Part shown: piece by piece, positions 50,541 to 59,796 of the stretch
Layout of the letters: every line of letters begins with the position of its first letter
Position numbering within the stretch: the stretch's first letter is position 1
Assembly: GCA_022072055.1 (NCBI GenBank)
Contig: JAJVIK010000001.1
Coordinates: 124,001-188,000, forward strand
Origin: a bacterium
Lineage (GTDB): Bacteria > Hinthialibacterota > Hinthialibacteria > OLB16
Direction: 5' to 3'
Length of the DNA: 64,000 bases
The notes under the pieces: model-generated
Databases searched by the model: none
What the model was told of the DNA's origin: nothing
The model's input: the letters and a program-made list of their open reading frames with translations, nothing else
Translations under genes and position numbers: made by a program

Positions 50541-52787
50541 ATGAAGCTCCGTTTTCACCCAGGCTGGGTGGCTGTCCCGTGGATCGTGGCGGCCCTCGGC
50601 TGGACTTTCCGTGACCTGATCTTTCGCGGGTTCATCATCGCCCAGGGGGATGTCCCCGACCAGTTCCTCCCCTGGCGGGAGTTCACCGCCGAGGAAATCG
50701 GGCAAGGCCGGATTCCTCTCTGGAACCCCTACTCGTTCTGCGGGGCGCCGTTTCTCGCAAACATGCAGTCCTGCGTCCTGTACCCTGTGGACCGTATCCT
50801 GGATCTGTTCTTCCCCCCCGGCTGGGCAATGTCCATCGGATTGGTTCTGCACCTCCTGCTCGGCGCGGTTTCCCTCCACTTCCTGGCGATTCGGTTCGGC
50901 GCGGGAGCGGCATGCGCGGCCCTGGCCGCGGCCGGGTACTCGCTCGGCGGGTTTCATGCCATCCACCTGTTGGGTGGGAACCTCCTGACCATCACCTCCT
51001 CGACTTATCTCCCGGCCCATCTTCTGGTCATTTCCGCGCTTTCCGACCGCCTGCAGAAGGGGGAACGAGTCGGTTCCCTTCCTTTCTGGGGAGCCTTTCT
51101 GGTCGCGCTACAAGTCCTTTCCGGTCACGCGCAGATGACCTTTTACAATGGGGTCTTCGCGGGAGTGTTCGCGCTCGCGCAAATGGCGCTCATGCGACAC
51201 GGGCGCGCGGCGCTGCTCCTCCACCATGTCCTAATCTGGGGGGTTGGGGCCTTGCTCGCCGCGCCGCAGCTTCTCCCTTCCCTGGAATACAGTCGGCTTT
51301 CCTCCCGCACGGAATCTCTCCCTTACGAAGCGGCCACGGAGTTCTCCTTCGGGTGGGAGGTCCTCCCCACCCTGTTCCTCCCTGAGTATCTGGGGAGTCG
51401 GGTGGATGGGTTTCGTCCGCCGGGGCGGGATACATTCTGGGGGAGTTGGCGAAACTGGTCGGCGGTGTATATCGGAATCATCCCCTTCTGCGGGTTCGTT
51501 TTCCTCATCCTCTCCAGGGCCACGCGGCGCGCGCGGGCCATGGCCCTCAAAGCCTTCGCGCCGCTGCTCTTGGTGGGTCTGTTCCTCGCGCTGGGGCGCA
51601 ACAACCCGCTCTATCGCCTTGTCCATGAGCTCCCTCTGTTCGGTCAATTCCGCGCTCCCAGCAAGTATCTCCCTGGGTTCATCGCACCCTTCACAGTTCT
51701 GGCCGCCGTTGGGTTGAGCTCGCTGCTCGACAAGCTCGAACAAGCGCGGTCCGACTTGTCCCGGGGAGCGGTCATGGCCGCTTCGGTTGCGCTCCCGGCG
51801 ATCCTTGTCGCTTCGGTGGCGATGCTGAACCTCCAGCGAATCTGGCCGGAAGGAATTGTCACTCCACTCGCGCTGTTCCTCTGGAATCTCGCGCGTTCGC
51901 TCAGTCTGGCGCTTCTCGCGCTCCTCGGATGGATGGCGCTGGGCAAACTGAGCGCCCCTCAGGGGAGTCGCCTTTGGGCAAATGCGCCCACACTCTTTCT
52001 GCTGGCTGTCGCTTTCCTCGATTCGGACGCCTACCACTCCCGTTATATTCTCAGCGCCCCCGCCGAGTGGGTCCGGACCTTCCCCACCGAACTGGTCAAG
52101 AAAAACCTCCCGGAAGAGGAGCGGGTCCTGCTCACCCCAGACTATCTCCGTCAGAACGACCCGGTGCCAAGACGCATCCCCTCCGCAAGCGGGTATGATC
52201 CCTTCCAGCTGGGGGTCTTCGTGGATACTTTTCGCGCGGAAGGATATCTGTCAAAAGACCTGATTCCGGATTCCTGGGCCCCGTCGCTCGACTGGGCGCG
52301 CCGATTGGGCGTGGGGGTGGTTCTCTCGACCACCGCGCAACGTCACCGCGACCTTTCCCCCTTGGCCCTTGAACGTCCCTTCTTCCTGTACAAGGTCGCC
52401 AATCCCGCTCCGCTGGTTGAGTTTCAGGGTCACGACCAAGCCCCTCCGCGAAGCAGTCCTTTTCGATGCCGTTGGGAAGATGGGGCTCTCCATGTCACCG
52501 GAACCGCGCCCACGGACGGGAGACTGGTCATCCGGCAGGTGTACGCCCCCGGCTGGAGGGCCGTTGACCCACAAGGAAGCATGGTGGAAGTGGAATTGGC
52601 CGAGCCGTTTTGGCAGAGCATTGCGATCACGGCGGGAGAGGTGGCTTTGACACTCAAGTATGAGCCGTGGGGATGGACCTGGGGCCTCCGCCTCTTCCCG
52701 CTCGCCCTCCTGGCCTGGATGGCGTTGGGGTGGGCGGGTCTCAAGGCCCCAGGCACGGCGCTACACAAAGATCCCCCAAGCCACTAG
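50541..52787 (+). CDS. YfhO-like polytopic membrane protein
   Basis: The 748-residue product has about 11-13 transmembrane segments and the N-terminal loop motif GDVPDQFLPWREF, followed by RIPLWNPYSFCGAPFLAN, which is typical of YfhO (DUF6044-like) membrane proteins. The C-terminal soluble domain includes WRAVDPQGSMVEVELAEPFW. YfhO proteins take part in lipid-linked sugar or lipoteichoic acid glycosylation in Gram-positives; in this group the role is not known. It starts nine bases after the cytochrome-WD40 stop and has a weak ribosome binding site, so it may depend on coupling. The Asp in GDVPD is the likely catalytic residue for a GT-C-type transferase. Confidence 0.8.
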   Translation: MKLRFHPGWVAVPWIVAALGWTFRDLIFRGFIIAQGDVPDQFLPWREFTAEEIGQGRIPLWNPYSFCGAPFLANMQSCVLYPVDRILDLFFPPGWAMSIGLVLHLLLGAVSLHFLAIRFGAGAACAALAAAGYSLGGFHAIHLLGGNLLTITSSTYLPAHLLVISALSDRLQKGERVGSLPFWGAFLVALQVLSGHAQMTFYNGVFAGVFALAQMALMRHGRAALLLHHVLIWGVGALLAAPQLLPSLEYSRLSSRTESLPYEAATEFSFGWEVLPTLFLPEYLGSRVDGFRPPGRDTFWGSWRNWSAVYIGIIPFCGFVFLILSRATRRARAMALKAFAPLLLVGLFLALGRNNPLYRLVHELPLFGQFRAPSKYLPGFIAPFTVLAAVGLSSLLDKLEQARSDLSRGAVMAASVALPAILVASVAMLNLQRIWPEGIVTPLALFLWNLARSLSLALLALLGWMALGKLSAPQGSRLWANAPTLFLLAVAFLDSDAYHSRYILSAPAEWVRTFPTELVKKNLPEEERVLLTPDYLRQNDPVPRRIPSASGYDPFQLGVFVDTFRAEGYLSKDLIPDSWAPSLDWARRLGVGVVLSTTAQRHRDLSPLALERPFFLYKVANPAPLVEFQGHDQAPPRSSPFRCRWEDGALHVTGTAPTDGRLVIRQVYAPGWRAVDPQGSMVEVELAEPFWQSIAITAGEVALTLKYEPWGWTWGLRLFPLALLAWMALGWAGLKAPGTALHKDPPSH

Positions 52788-52837
52788 TCTCTGTTTGTCG
52801 CCGGAAGCAGACCCGCTTGCGAAAAGGAAACCACGCC

Positions 52838-54880
52838 ATGCCCATTTCCCGCGTCTTTCTCATCCTTTCCACCCTACTCGCTCTGACCCAATTTACACCC
52901 GCTCGCGCCGAGGAGATCTCCAAGGACCCGCTCAAGTTGTATGTGTCTCCCAAGGGGAGCGACACTTGGTCGGGACGGCTCCGGGAGCCGAACCGCGAGA
53001 AGAATGATGGCCCACTGGCCACTTTCGCGGGCGCTCGGGATGCCGTTCGATCCCTGAAAGGCGCCGGGAAGGCGGTCAACGGGGTGACCGTCCTGTTCCG
53101 GACGGGAACTTACGCGCTTGAGGACACGGTGGTCCTGGGTCCCCAGGATTCGGGAACGGAGAACGCCCCGATTGTCTACTCGGCCTACACGGGCGAGCGC
53201 CCGGTGATCAGCGGCGGGCGCGAGATCAAGGGTTGGATTCGGTCTCGGCTCGGTAAAAAGATGGGGCGGGAGATGTGGGAGGCGCACCTCCCCGAGGTGA
53301 AAGAGGGAGATTGGTGGTTCCGGGAACTGTTCGTTGAAGGAAAGCGCCAACCCCGAACCCGGCTCCCCAAGCAGGGGTTTCACAATTTCACCTCCCTGGT
53401 GGAGTCACCCGGGAAACATGAATGGTCCGAGGGAGTTTGGGGGGCGGGGTTCGCCCCGGGTAATATCCAGAATTGGAAGAACCTCCAGGATGTGGAAATC
53501 GTGGCGCTCACTCGTTGGATCGAGAGCCGCAGCCCGATCGCCTCGGTGAACATCGAGGGCGGCACGGTCACGTTCAAGAAGAAGAGCACCTTCCGTCTGG
53601 AGGACACCAAACATCCGGACCGCTTCGCGCCCTATTATGTGGAAAATATCTGGGAGGAGTTGGACGAGCCGGGGGAATGGTATCTGGATCGAGGCGCGGG
53701 GATTCTCTACTACCTCCCTCGACCTGGCGAAGGTCCGCGAACCTTGGAGGTGGTTGCGCCGAGGCTAAGCCGGATCCTGGGTCTGGAGGGAGCTGAGGGC
53801 AACCCGGTTCACGACATTCGTTTTGAGGGTTTGACCTTCCGTTACGCGGAGTGGGAGTACCCGGAGGACGACGCCGGGTCCAACCAAGCCGCGCATGAGG
53901 TTCCGGGCGCGCTTCGCCTGGAGCACGCCACCCGCTGCGCCTTCGAGCGCTGCAAGGTCGAGCGGGTGGGGATCTATGGGATTGAAATCGGCCCCGGCTG
54001 CTCGGGTATCTCCGTCGCGCGCTGCACAATCCGCGATCTCGGCGCGGGTGGAGTGAAGATGGGGCATGGGAGCAAGGCAAGCGCCCTCACGGACTGCGTG
54101 CTCGAGGAGGGTGGCAGAATCTACCCCAGCGCAGTGGGGGTTTGGATCGGCAATAGCGGGCATAACCGTGTGGAGCACAACGAAATCCGGGACTTTTATT
54201 ATACCGGGATCTCGGTCGGCTGGACCTGGGGTTATGGCGAAAGCAACGCGATCGAAAACAAGATCGAATACAACCACATCCACAAGATCGGTCAGGGCCT
54301 GCTCAGCGACATGGGCGGAATCTATTCGCTGGGAATCTCACCGGGGACTCGTCTCTCGCACAATCTCATCCACGATGTCACCTCCTACGACTATGGCGGA
54401 TGGGGCATCTATCCGGATGAAGGCAGCAGCCGGATCGTGATCGAGAACAACGTGGTCCATCACACCAAGACCGGCGGATTCCACCAGCACTATGGAAAGG
54501 AGAACATTGTCCGCAACAACATCTTCGCCCTCGCGCATCTCGCGCAGATCATCCGCACCCGCGAGGAGGAGCACAAATCCTTCGATTTCGTGGGCAATAT
54601 TGTCTACTTCACCGAGGGAGAGCTGCTTGGAAGCAACTGGAAGAACGACGAGTTCTTCCTGGACAAGAATCTTTACTGGAACCCCGATTCCTCCAAGGTG
54701 AACTTCAAGGGGGCCACGCTCGAGGAGTGGCGTAAGCGCGGGCATGACTTAAGTAGCAGGATCGCGGACCCGCTTTTCGCTGATCCGGAGAAGGGCGATT
54801 TCACCCTCAAGCCGGAGTCACCCGCCTTCGAGCTCGACTTCCAACCGATCGACCTCTCCACCGTGGGGCCACGGAATTGA
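52838..54880 (+). CDS. Exported right-handed parallel beta-helix protein (GH141-like)
   Basis: The 680-residue product has a signal peptide (SRVFLILSTLLALTQFTPAR). The start of the mature part, KLYVSPKGSDTWSGRLREPN, then the ATFAGARDAVRSLK segment, is typical of GH141-like and other secreted beta-helix proteins. Successive repeats with Asn and Gly at turns (IEYNHIHKIGQGLLSDMGGI, SHNLIHDVTSYDYGGWGIYP, VIENNVVHHTKTGGFHQHYG) give a right-handed parallel helix of about 12 coils. These act on polysaccharides such as pectin or xylan. No catalytic residues can be fixed. The ATG at 52838 was chosen because it begins the signal peptide; AAAAGG is nearby. The membrane glycosyltransferase-like gene begins directly after its stop. 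Confidence 0.82.
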   Translation: MPISRVFLILSTLLALTQFTPARAEEISKDPLKLYVSPKGSDTWSGRLREPNREKNDGPLATFAGARDAVRSLKGAGKAVNGVTVLFRTGTYALEDTVVLGPQDSGTENAPIVYSAYTGERPVISGGREIKGWIRSRLGKKMGREMWEAHLPEVKEGDWWFRELFVEGKRQPRTRLPKQGFHNFTSLVESPGKHEWSEGVWGAGFAPGNIQNWKNLQDVEIVALTRWIESRSPIASVNIEGGTVTFKKKSTFRLEDTKHPDRFAPYYVENIWEELDEPGEWYLDRGAGILYYLPRPGEGPRTLEVVAPRLSRILGLEGAEGNPVHDIRFEGLTFRYAEWEYPEDDAGSNQAAHEVPGALRLEHATRCAFERCKVERVGIYGIEIGPGCSGISVARCTIRDLGAGGVKMGHGSKASALTDCVLEEGGRIYPSAVGVWIGNSGHNRVEHNEIRDFYYTGISVGWTWGYGESNAIENKIEYNHIHKIGQGLLSDMGGIYSLGISPGTRLSHNLIHDVTSYDYGGWGIYPDEGSSRIVIENNVVHHTKTGGFHQHYGKENIVRNNIFALAHLAQIIRTREEEHKSFDFVGNIVYFTEGELLGSNWKNDEFFLDKNLYWNPDSSKVNFKGATLEEWRKRGHDLSSRIADPLFADPEKGDFTLKPESPAFELDFQPIDLSTVGPRN

Positions 54881-56161
54881 ATGGAAAGGTCGGGTGAGGA
54901 GCGCGCTCTCACGCGCGAGTGTTGGCGCCGGATGGTGGGGGTCTTCGCCCTCGCGCTCGTGCTGCGCTGGGGAGCGACCGCCTGGTTCCTTCCTCAATTC
55001 AAGCCGGACCTGAACCTCGATCAGTACCGGAGCCTGGCGCGCACTCTCGCGTCGGGAGAGGGGTTCATCTGCGGCGGTGAGGCGGCGGGAAGCCCCTACA
55101 TTCGACGCACTCCGGGGTACTCCTTCTACCTCGCTGGGCTGATCCTCCTGTTCGGGGACCGATTGGACATCTTCCTTTATTCGCAAGGGATCCTCGGGGC
55201 GCTGTCGGCGGCGCTTTCGATCCCGCTCGCGCGACGGTGGTTGAGTTGGAGACCCTCCATCCTGGTGGGAGTGCTCGTGGCGCTTGATCCCCAATCGATC
55301 TTGCGCTGCGCGGACCTGCGCTCCGACACCCTTTTCACCGTGCTTTTCCTTTGCGGGCTGCTTCACCTCGTTTGGCGGGAGGATCGGGCCTCGGCCTGGC
55401 TTTTCTGCGGTGTTTGGTGGGGAGCCGCCACCCTGTGCCGACCGATTTCGATGTTCCTGTGGGGACCGGCGCTCCTTTACGCCCTTCTCCGGCGCCTGGG
55501 CCGGCGGTCGCCGATTCTCTTTGTGGTCGGTTTCGCCTCCCTAACCCTCCCTTGGATGGCGCGCAACGCCTACCATACCGGCCACTTTTTCCTCGGGATG
55601 ATCGGAGAGGAGAACCTGCTCGCTTATCGCGCGGCGGGGGTCCTCGCGCGCCAAGGCGGGAGGGAGTTCGATGAGGTGCGGGATGAGATTTACTCCCGCT
55701 ATGGCAGCTTCGCCTGCTTCCAGGGACGTGAGGAGTTCGAGAAAAAACGCGAAGCCTACCGCGCGGAGGCTCGTCGCATCTTGCTTGGCTCGCCGGGCGT
55801 TGTTTTCCGCCAATTCATTGAAGGGATCGGTCGAATCCTGGTCGGCCCCGGATTGAACGCTTTCGACAGCTCGCTCAAGAATCCCAGACCCTTCAGCGGA
55901 ATCTGGCCGATGATCTATGTCGGCGTGATGGGCGTGGTGTGCCTGTTTGCCGCCTTCGGGGCCTACCTCCTCCGCTGGAAGGGCTATTGGCCGGTGATCC
56001 TGATCCTGTATTTCACACTGCTTGCGGCCGGGCCGGAGGGAAGCAGCCGTTTTCGCCTCCCGATCACGCCGCTCATGGTTGTCCTCGCGCTCTCGTCGCA
56101 ACCGTTGATTGAGCGGGTGTGGCGACGCGGTCAAGGTTCGGGGACGGCGCCCTCAGGGTGA
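54881..56161 (+). CDS. GT-C-fold polytopic membrane glycosyltransferase-like protein
   Basis: The 426-residue product has about nine transmembrane segments and an early loop LPQFKPDLNLDQYRSLARTL with an Asp, typical of ArnT/PMT-type GT-C enzymes that use polyprenyl-phosphate sugar donors. The motif RRTPGYSFYLAGLILLFGD follows, as in the dolichyl-mannosyltransferase-like family. The sugar and acceptor are not known; transfer to a lipid or protein in the periplasm is likely. It starts at the ATG directly adjoining the beta-helix stop, so they are coupled. The last 31 bases overlap the 3' end of the convergent YncE/phosphatase gene. Confidence 0.72.
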   Translation: MERSGEERALTRECWRRMVGVFALALVLRWGATAWFLPQFKPDLNLDQYRSLARTLASGEGFICGGEAAGSPYIRRTPGYSFYLAGLILLFGDRLDIFLYSQGILGALSAALSIPLARRWLSWRPSILVGVLVALDPQSILRCADLRSDTLFTVLFLCGLLHLVWREDRASAWLFCGVWWGAATLCRPISMFLWGPALLYALLRRLGRRSPILFVVGFASLTLPWMARNAYHTGHFFLGMIGEENLLAYRAAGVLARQGGREFDEVRDEIYSRYGSFACFQGREEFEKKREAYRAEARRILLGSPGVVFRQFIEGIGRILVGPGLNAFDSSLKNPRPFSGIWPMIYVGVMGVVCLFAAFGAYLLRWKGYWPVILILYFTLLAAGPEGSSRFRLPITPLMVVLALSSQPLIERVWRRGQGSGTAPSG

Positions 56162-58938
56162 GGTTGATTGGGGGCAGCAGATTCCCCTTCCCTGGGGCCA
56201 TGTCCTTCCTCGCCGCTGTGGCCGTATTTGTCCGTGTCCAGATACGGCTGATGATCGAGCGGCACGAACTCCTTGGCCGCCTTCCAGTTGAAGTCGGCAT
56301 CGAAGGGATCAAGGGCCTTCTGAGGGTCGAAGACCCGAGGGTCCACCGGCAGGGCGTTGTAGGGTTCAAGGTCCACCGCGCTGTCCGCGAAGGCGTCCGA
56401 GAGATCCGAGGCGAATCCATCGTACTGATTGAGCGGAGGGAGTCCCAGAATCAGGAACATGGTTTTGAGGATGCTCGCGATGCTTGAATGGGTATGGGAG
56501 ATGAAACCCTTCTTGGCGTATGGGCCGAGGACCATGCAGATCGAGCGGTGAGCATCCACCGTGTCCCGGTAACCTTGGGCGTCATCCTCGGTGACAAAGA
56601 TGACTGTCTCCTTCCAAATCGGGCTGTGGCTGAGGAGTTCCACCAGTCGCCCTAGCGCCAAATCGTTGTCGCTCATATAGGAGCCCCAGAAGGGATAACC
56701 GTCCTCGGGACGTTCATCCGCGCCGTGGTCGTTGGGGAGCATGAGGGTGATGACGCGCGGGAACGGCTCCTTGCCGGAGAGCCACTTCTCCTTGAACTCC
56801 TTCTCGAACATGTCCATGCGGAACTGGTCGGGGATGTTCGTGTTGTAAGTGGCGAACATCCGCGAGGTGTTTTCAAACAGCGGCTTGGGCATGGGATAGT
56901 TCACCGGCAGTCGGATCCCCGTGTAGCGGTCCTGCTGCTCTTCGATCTGCGGGGCGAACTCGAACCCGAGACCATAGTTCCTGAAGGAAATTCCTCCACG
57001 CTCGAAGTGCTCCCAAATGGACCCGGCCTCGTTGTAATCCTCCGGGTAAATCGCCCCCGATGAGCCGATAAAAGCGAAGTTTCCCGGACCCTCCCCCTCG
57101 GCCTTTTCGCCGATCCGCGCCTCCATGAACTCGTTGGGGTAGGTGCCGACAAGCCAGCGGTGCCCATCCACCGAATGGTCCGAATCGCAGTAGAAGTTGT
57201 CATTGATCGCGTAACGCCTGGCAAGGGCTATGTGGTTGGGCATCAGCAGCACATTCTCGACCGACCTTGAATTGTCCTTGCCGGCGACCGTGATCGGCCT
57301 GCCGAGACGGCACAGCTCCGGATCGCCGCGCCCTCCCGGGAGCGCGCCGAACACTTCATCATAGGTCCGGTTTTCCTTGGTCACATACACCACATGCCTG
57401 ATCGGGCTTTTCCAGGCCCCCGCATGGGGGGGAACGGGATGGCCCGGCTTACGGGGGTCCTGATCCGCGCGAGTGATCCTGACATTGTTCGCCACCACCT
57501 TTTCGGTGAGCTTGGGCAGCTCGGACTCCGAGGGGATTGGGATGATCGAAACATACCCGCGCATCAGGTCTCCAATCCCCGTGGGATCGCCGGGATGGTG
57601 ATTGGGGCCGGCGTTGGGCCCCGAGCCGACCCCCTTGGCGTTGGAGACATACAGGAACTTCCCATCCGAGGAAACGGCGAGCTTGCTCGGAAACCAGGCG
57701 GTTGGAATGTGGCCGAGAACTTGGAAATCCGAAAGGCGGACAACCCCCACGGCATTGATGCCGGCCTCCGCGACATAAAGTGTCGAATGGTCGGGGGAAA
57801 GCGCCACCCCAAATGGGATCATCCCGCGCAGGTTCCCCAGTTTCGGATCCAATACAAGGTCGATCTCCCGGACACGTTCCCCGGTCTTGGCATCGAGGAC
57901 GGTCAGGCTGTCGTTGCTGCCGTTGGAGACAAACACATGCTGACGGGTCACCGCGATGGAGTTCGGGCTGCTGCCCCCAACCGCCGGAAAACCCTCCAAC
58001 TGTTCGCCCACCAAGTGACCTGTCTTGGCCTTCGCGACCACTCGCTCCGCGCCGCGCTCGGAGACATCCACGCTGAACACCGACATTCCGCGGATGTCAT
58101 TCGGATCCCCCAGCGCGGGAACTTGAAGCGGTCCGATGGCGACCCCCTCCCGCGACTCTCGCGAGGGAACGCCGAATGGAGGAAAGTCCAGCATCGCCCG
58201 GTTTCCGGAGGCATCCCGGATATATCCATACTCATACATCCCCACATTGGCCACGAAGGCGCGCCTCCCGTCGGGGGAGAGAGCGATTCCGAAGGGATAG
58301 CGACCGACCGGAATCGAGCGGATCACCTTGCGACGCTCGGTGTCGATGATGAGCATCCTGAAGTTCGATTGATCCACGGCGTAAAGGGTCCGGCCGTCCA
58401 GGGAGATCCGCATGTCTCCAAGGTAGCCGTGCTCGAACCTCTCGCCGTCCGTTTCATGCGCGCAATCGATCTTGAAGAGGAGTGAGCGGCTCTCCAAATC
58501 AAAAGCGGAGACGCTCCAATCCCGACCCCCGGCGGCGTACAAGACTTTGCCGGAGGGATCGAAGGCAAGCCCCATGAACACCGCCTCAAGCACTCCCTCG
58601 CGCTTCTTGGGGTCTTCCGGAATCTGATAAACCTTGGGATTCTCGGCATCCGCCAGGTCGATCACGGAAAGGCAGATCGGGTTGCCGCTGTTCGCGGTGA
58701 CCACAAAGCGCCCATTGGGACTAAGCGCCAAACCGTACGGGTGGGGCTGCACGCGCAGCAGGTGACCGACGGGGGTAATCAAGCGGCCGTTCGGGAGGAC
58801 AGTCTCACCAGTCGGATCGACCTCAACATAACGCTTGACGGAGGGCGCCGAGAGCAACAGGGTCTCCGGAGCGCCCAGCGATGGCCAAGCGCCGAGGAGC
58901 AAATTGAGAGCAGGAAGTAATGCCGGAAGACGGGTCAC
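56131..58938 (-). CDS. Exported YncE-like propeller/alkaline phosphatase-superfamily fusion
   Basis: The 935-residue product starts at GTG, with GGGAGG seven bases upstream. The signal peptide (MTRLPALLPALNLLLGAW) is followed by a seven-bladed YVTN/YncE beta-propeller (about residues 60-440; repeats such as GIALSPDGRRAFVANVG and GVALSPDHSTLYVAEAGINA). A phosphoesterase domain (about 500-900) follows: HVVYVTKENRTYDEVFGALP is the metal-binding start, DNFYCDSDHSVDGHRWLVGT and VIFVTEDDAQGYRDTVDAHR the later metal ligands. This layout is the known bifunctional YncE/alkaline phosphatase family. It probably hydrolyses extracellular phosphodiesters or phospholipids. It lies 21 bases after the response-regulator gene, which may control it. 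Confidence 0.88.
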   Translation of the reverse strand: MTRLPALLPALNLLLGAWPSLGAPETLLLSAPSVKRYVEVDPTGETVLPNGRLITPVGHLLRVQPHPYGLALSPNGRFVVTANSGNPICLSVIDLADAENPKVYQIPEDPKKREGVLEAVFMGLAFDPSGKVLYAAGGRDWSVSAFDLESRSLLFKIDCAHETDGERFEHGYLGDMRISLDGRTLYAVDQSNFRMLIIDTERRKVIRSIPVGRYPFGIALSPDGRRAFVANVGMYEYGYIRDASGNRAMLDFPPFGVPSRESREGVAIGPLQVPALGDPNDIRGMSVFSVDVSERGAERVVAKAKTGHLVGEQLEGFPAVGGSSPNSIAVTRQHVFVSNGSNDSLTVLDAKTGERVREIDLVLDPKLGNLRGMIPFGVALSPDHSTLYVAEAGINAVGVVRLSDFQVLGHIPTAWFPSKLAVSSDGKFLYVSNAKGVGSGPNAGPNHHPGDPTGIGDLMRGYVSIIPIPSESELPKLTEKVVANNVRITRADQDPRKPGHPVPPHAGAWKSPIRHVVYVTKENRTYDEVFGALPGGRGDPELCRLGRPITVAGKDNSRSVENVLLMPNHIALARRYAINDNFYCDSDHSVDGHRWLVGTYPNEFMEARIGEKAEGEGPGNFAFIGSSGAIYPEDYNEAGSIWEHFERGGISFRNYGLGFEFAPQIEEQQDRYTGIRLPVNYPMPKPLFENTSRMFATYNTNIPDQFRMDMFEKEFKEKWLSGKEPFPRVITLMLPNDHGADERPEDGYPFWGSYMSDNDLALGRLVELLSHSPIWKETVIFVTEDDAQGYRDTVDAHRSICMVLGPYAKKGFISHTHSSIASILKTMFLILGLPPLNQYDGFASDLSDAFADSAVDLEPYNALPVDPRVFDPQKALDPFDADFNWKAAKEFVPLDHQPYLDTDKYGHSGEEGHGPREGESAAPNQPHPEGAVPEP

Positions 58939-58959
58939 CGTGGAGCCTCCCCAAAGGAA

Positions 58960-59769
58960 TCATTTCTCATGCATGTCGATGTACTGAATCACGGCATCCA
59001 GCCGCGCGGAAGTGTCCTTGAGGGAATCGCGCAAGGCTCGAAGCAGGGCGTAGACCTTGGCCATCTCGGCGCTGGGCGGCGCCTGGGCCGGGGCGGAAGT
59101 CTGGGAGGCCGAATAGGGTTGGAATTTGGGCTCCTCGAATTCGTAATCCGACACGCTTCCGTGATGGTCATGTTCGACCATCTCGGGCGCGTGAGTCTCC
59201 GGCGGATGGGGGGGGGCCTTGGCGTAAGGATAATCAATGTGTTCGTGCCCCCGGTGGGTCTGAAAATGAATCGGGGGATGTTCAACCCCCGCCTGTTGAT
59301 AGGCGGTTTGGCTGGTCCCAGTGAGCCGTGGGACCTGCTTGGTGACCCGCAGCTGCTTGAAATCCTCAGGCGTTAGATCGAAATCGCGCTCAAAAAGGAA
59401 GTACAGGTCGGCGCCGACATCGTTGGGGTCGACCGGCTTGGCGATCCAGAAGTCGGCGCAGGCCTTGGCCCCCTTGATATGGACCTCGGAGGCTTTCTTG
59501 GCGGTAATGAACACCACTTTGGTGTCCATCGTGATCGGGTCCCCCTTGATGCGCTTGCAGCACTCGAAGCCATCGCTGCCGGGAAGCATGATGTCGAGCA
59601 GCACCGCGCGGGGTCGATGTTCGAGACAGAGCCGAAGCCCCTCGTCGGCGTCTCGGGCGGTCAAAACCTTGTAGCCGATCTTTCCGAGAAAGTACTCCAA
59701 GGTGAGACGAAGGTCCGCGTCATCCTCAATAATCAAGAGCGAACGAGACGATTTGGCCGTGGTGGTCAT
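58960..59769 (-). CDS. Response regulator with histidine-rich tail
   Basis: The 269-residue product has a receiver domain (residues 10-135): acidic pair in LLIIEDDADLRLTLEYFL, phosphoacceptor Asp in AVLLDIMLPGSDGFECCKRI, Thr/Lys in VVFITAKKASEVHIKGAKAC and WIAKPVDP. There is no DNA-binding output domain. The C-terminal 130 residues hold a segment with ten His in about 45 residues (HPPIHFQTHRGHEHIDYPYA, PPHPPETHAPEMVEHDHHG) and a final helix (MAKVYALLRALRDSLKDTSA). The His-rich stretch could bind metal ions or sense pH. AAGGAGG lies six bases before the ATG. It follows the kinase/STAS fusion by 27 bases, so the two are probably one signalling unit. Confidence 0.85.
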   Translation of the reverse strand: MTTTAKSSRSLLIIEDDADLRLTLEYFLGKIGYKVLTARDADEGLRLCLEHRPRAVLLDIMLPGSDGFECCKRIKGDPITMDTKVVFITAKKASEVHIKGAKACADFWIAKPVDPNDVGADLYFLFERDFDLTPEDFKQLRVTKQVPRLTGTSQTAYQQAGVEHPPIHFQTHRGHEHIDYPYAKAPPHPPETHAPEMVEHDHHGSVSDYEFEEPKFQPYSASQTSAPAQAPPSAEMAKVYALLRALRDSLKDTSARLDAVIQYIDMHEK

Positions 59770-59796
59770 GGCGACCTCCTTGAGGTTGAGATGGTG

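Noticed and set aside
48912-51020. 702-residue open frame on the minus strand
   Set aside because: It is antisense to the cytochrome-WD40 and YfhO-like genes, which have clear domains; the antisense sequence has no motif.
54894-54921. Further copy of the REP-like unit at the start of the GT-C-like gene
   Set aside because: GAGGAGCGCGCTCTCACGCG resembles the unit, but lacks the GTCGYGTCC arm and fits the coding frame; chance similarity is likely.
56131-56161. A frameshift or fusion between the GT-C gene and the phosphatase gene
   Set aside because: It is a simple 31-base convergent overlap, with both frames ending in clear stops.
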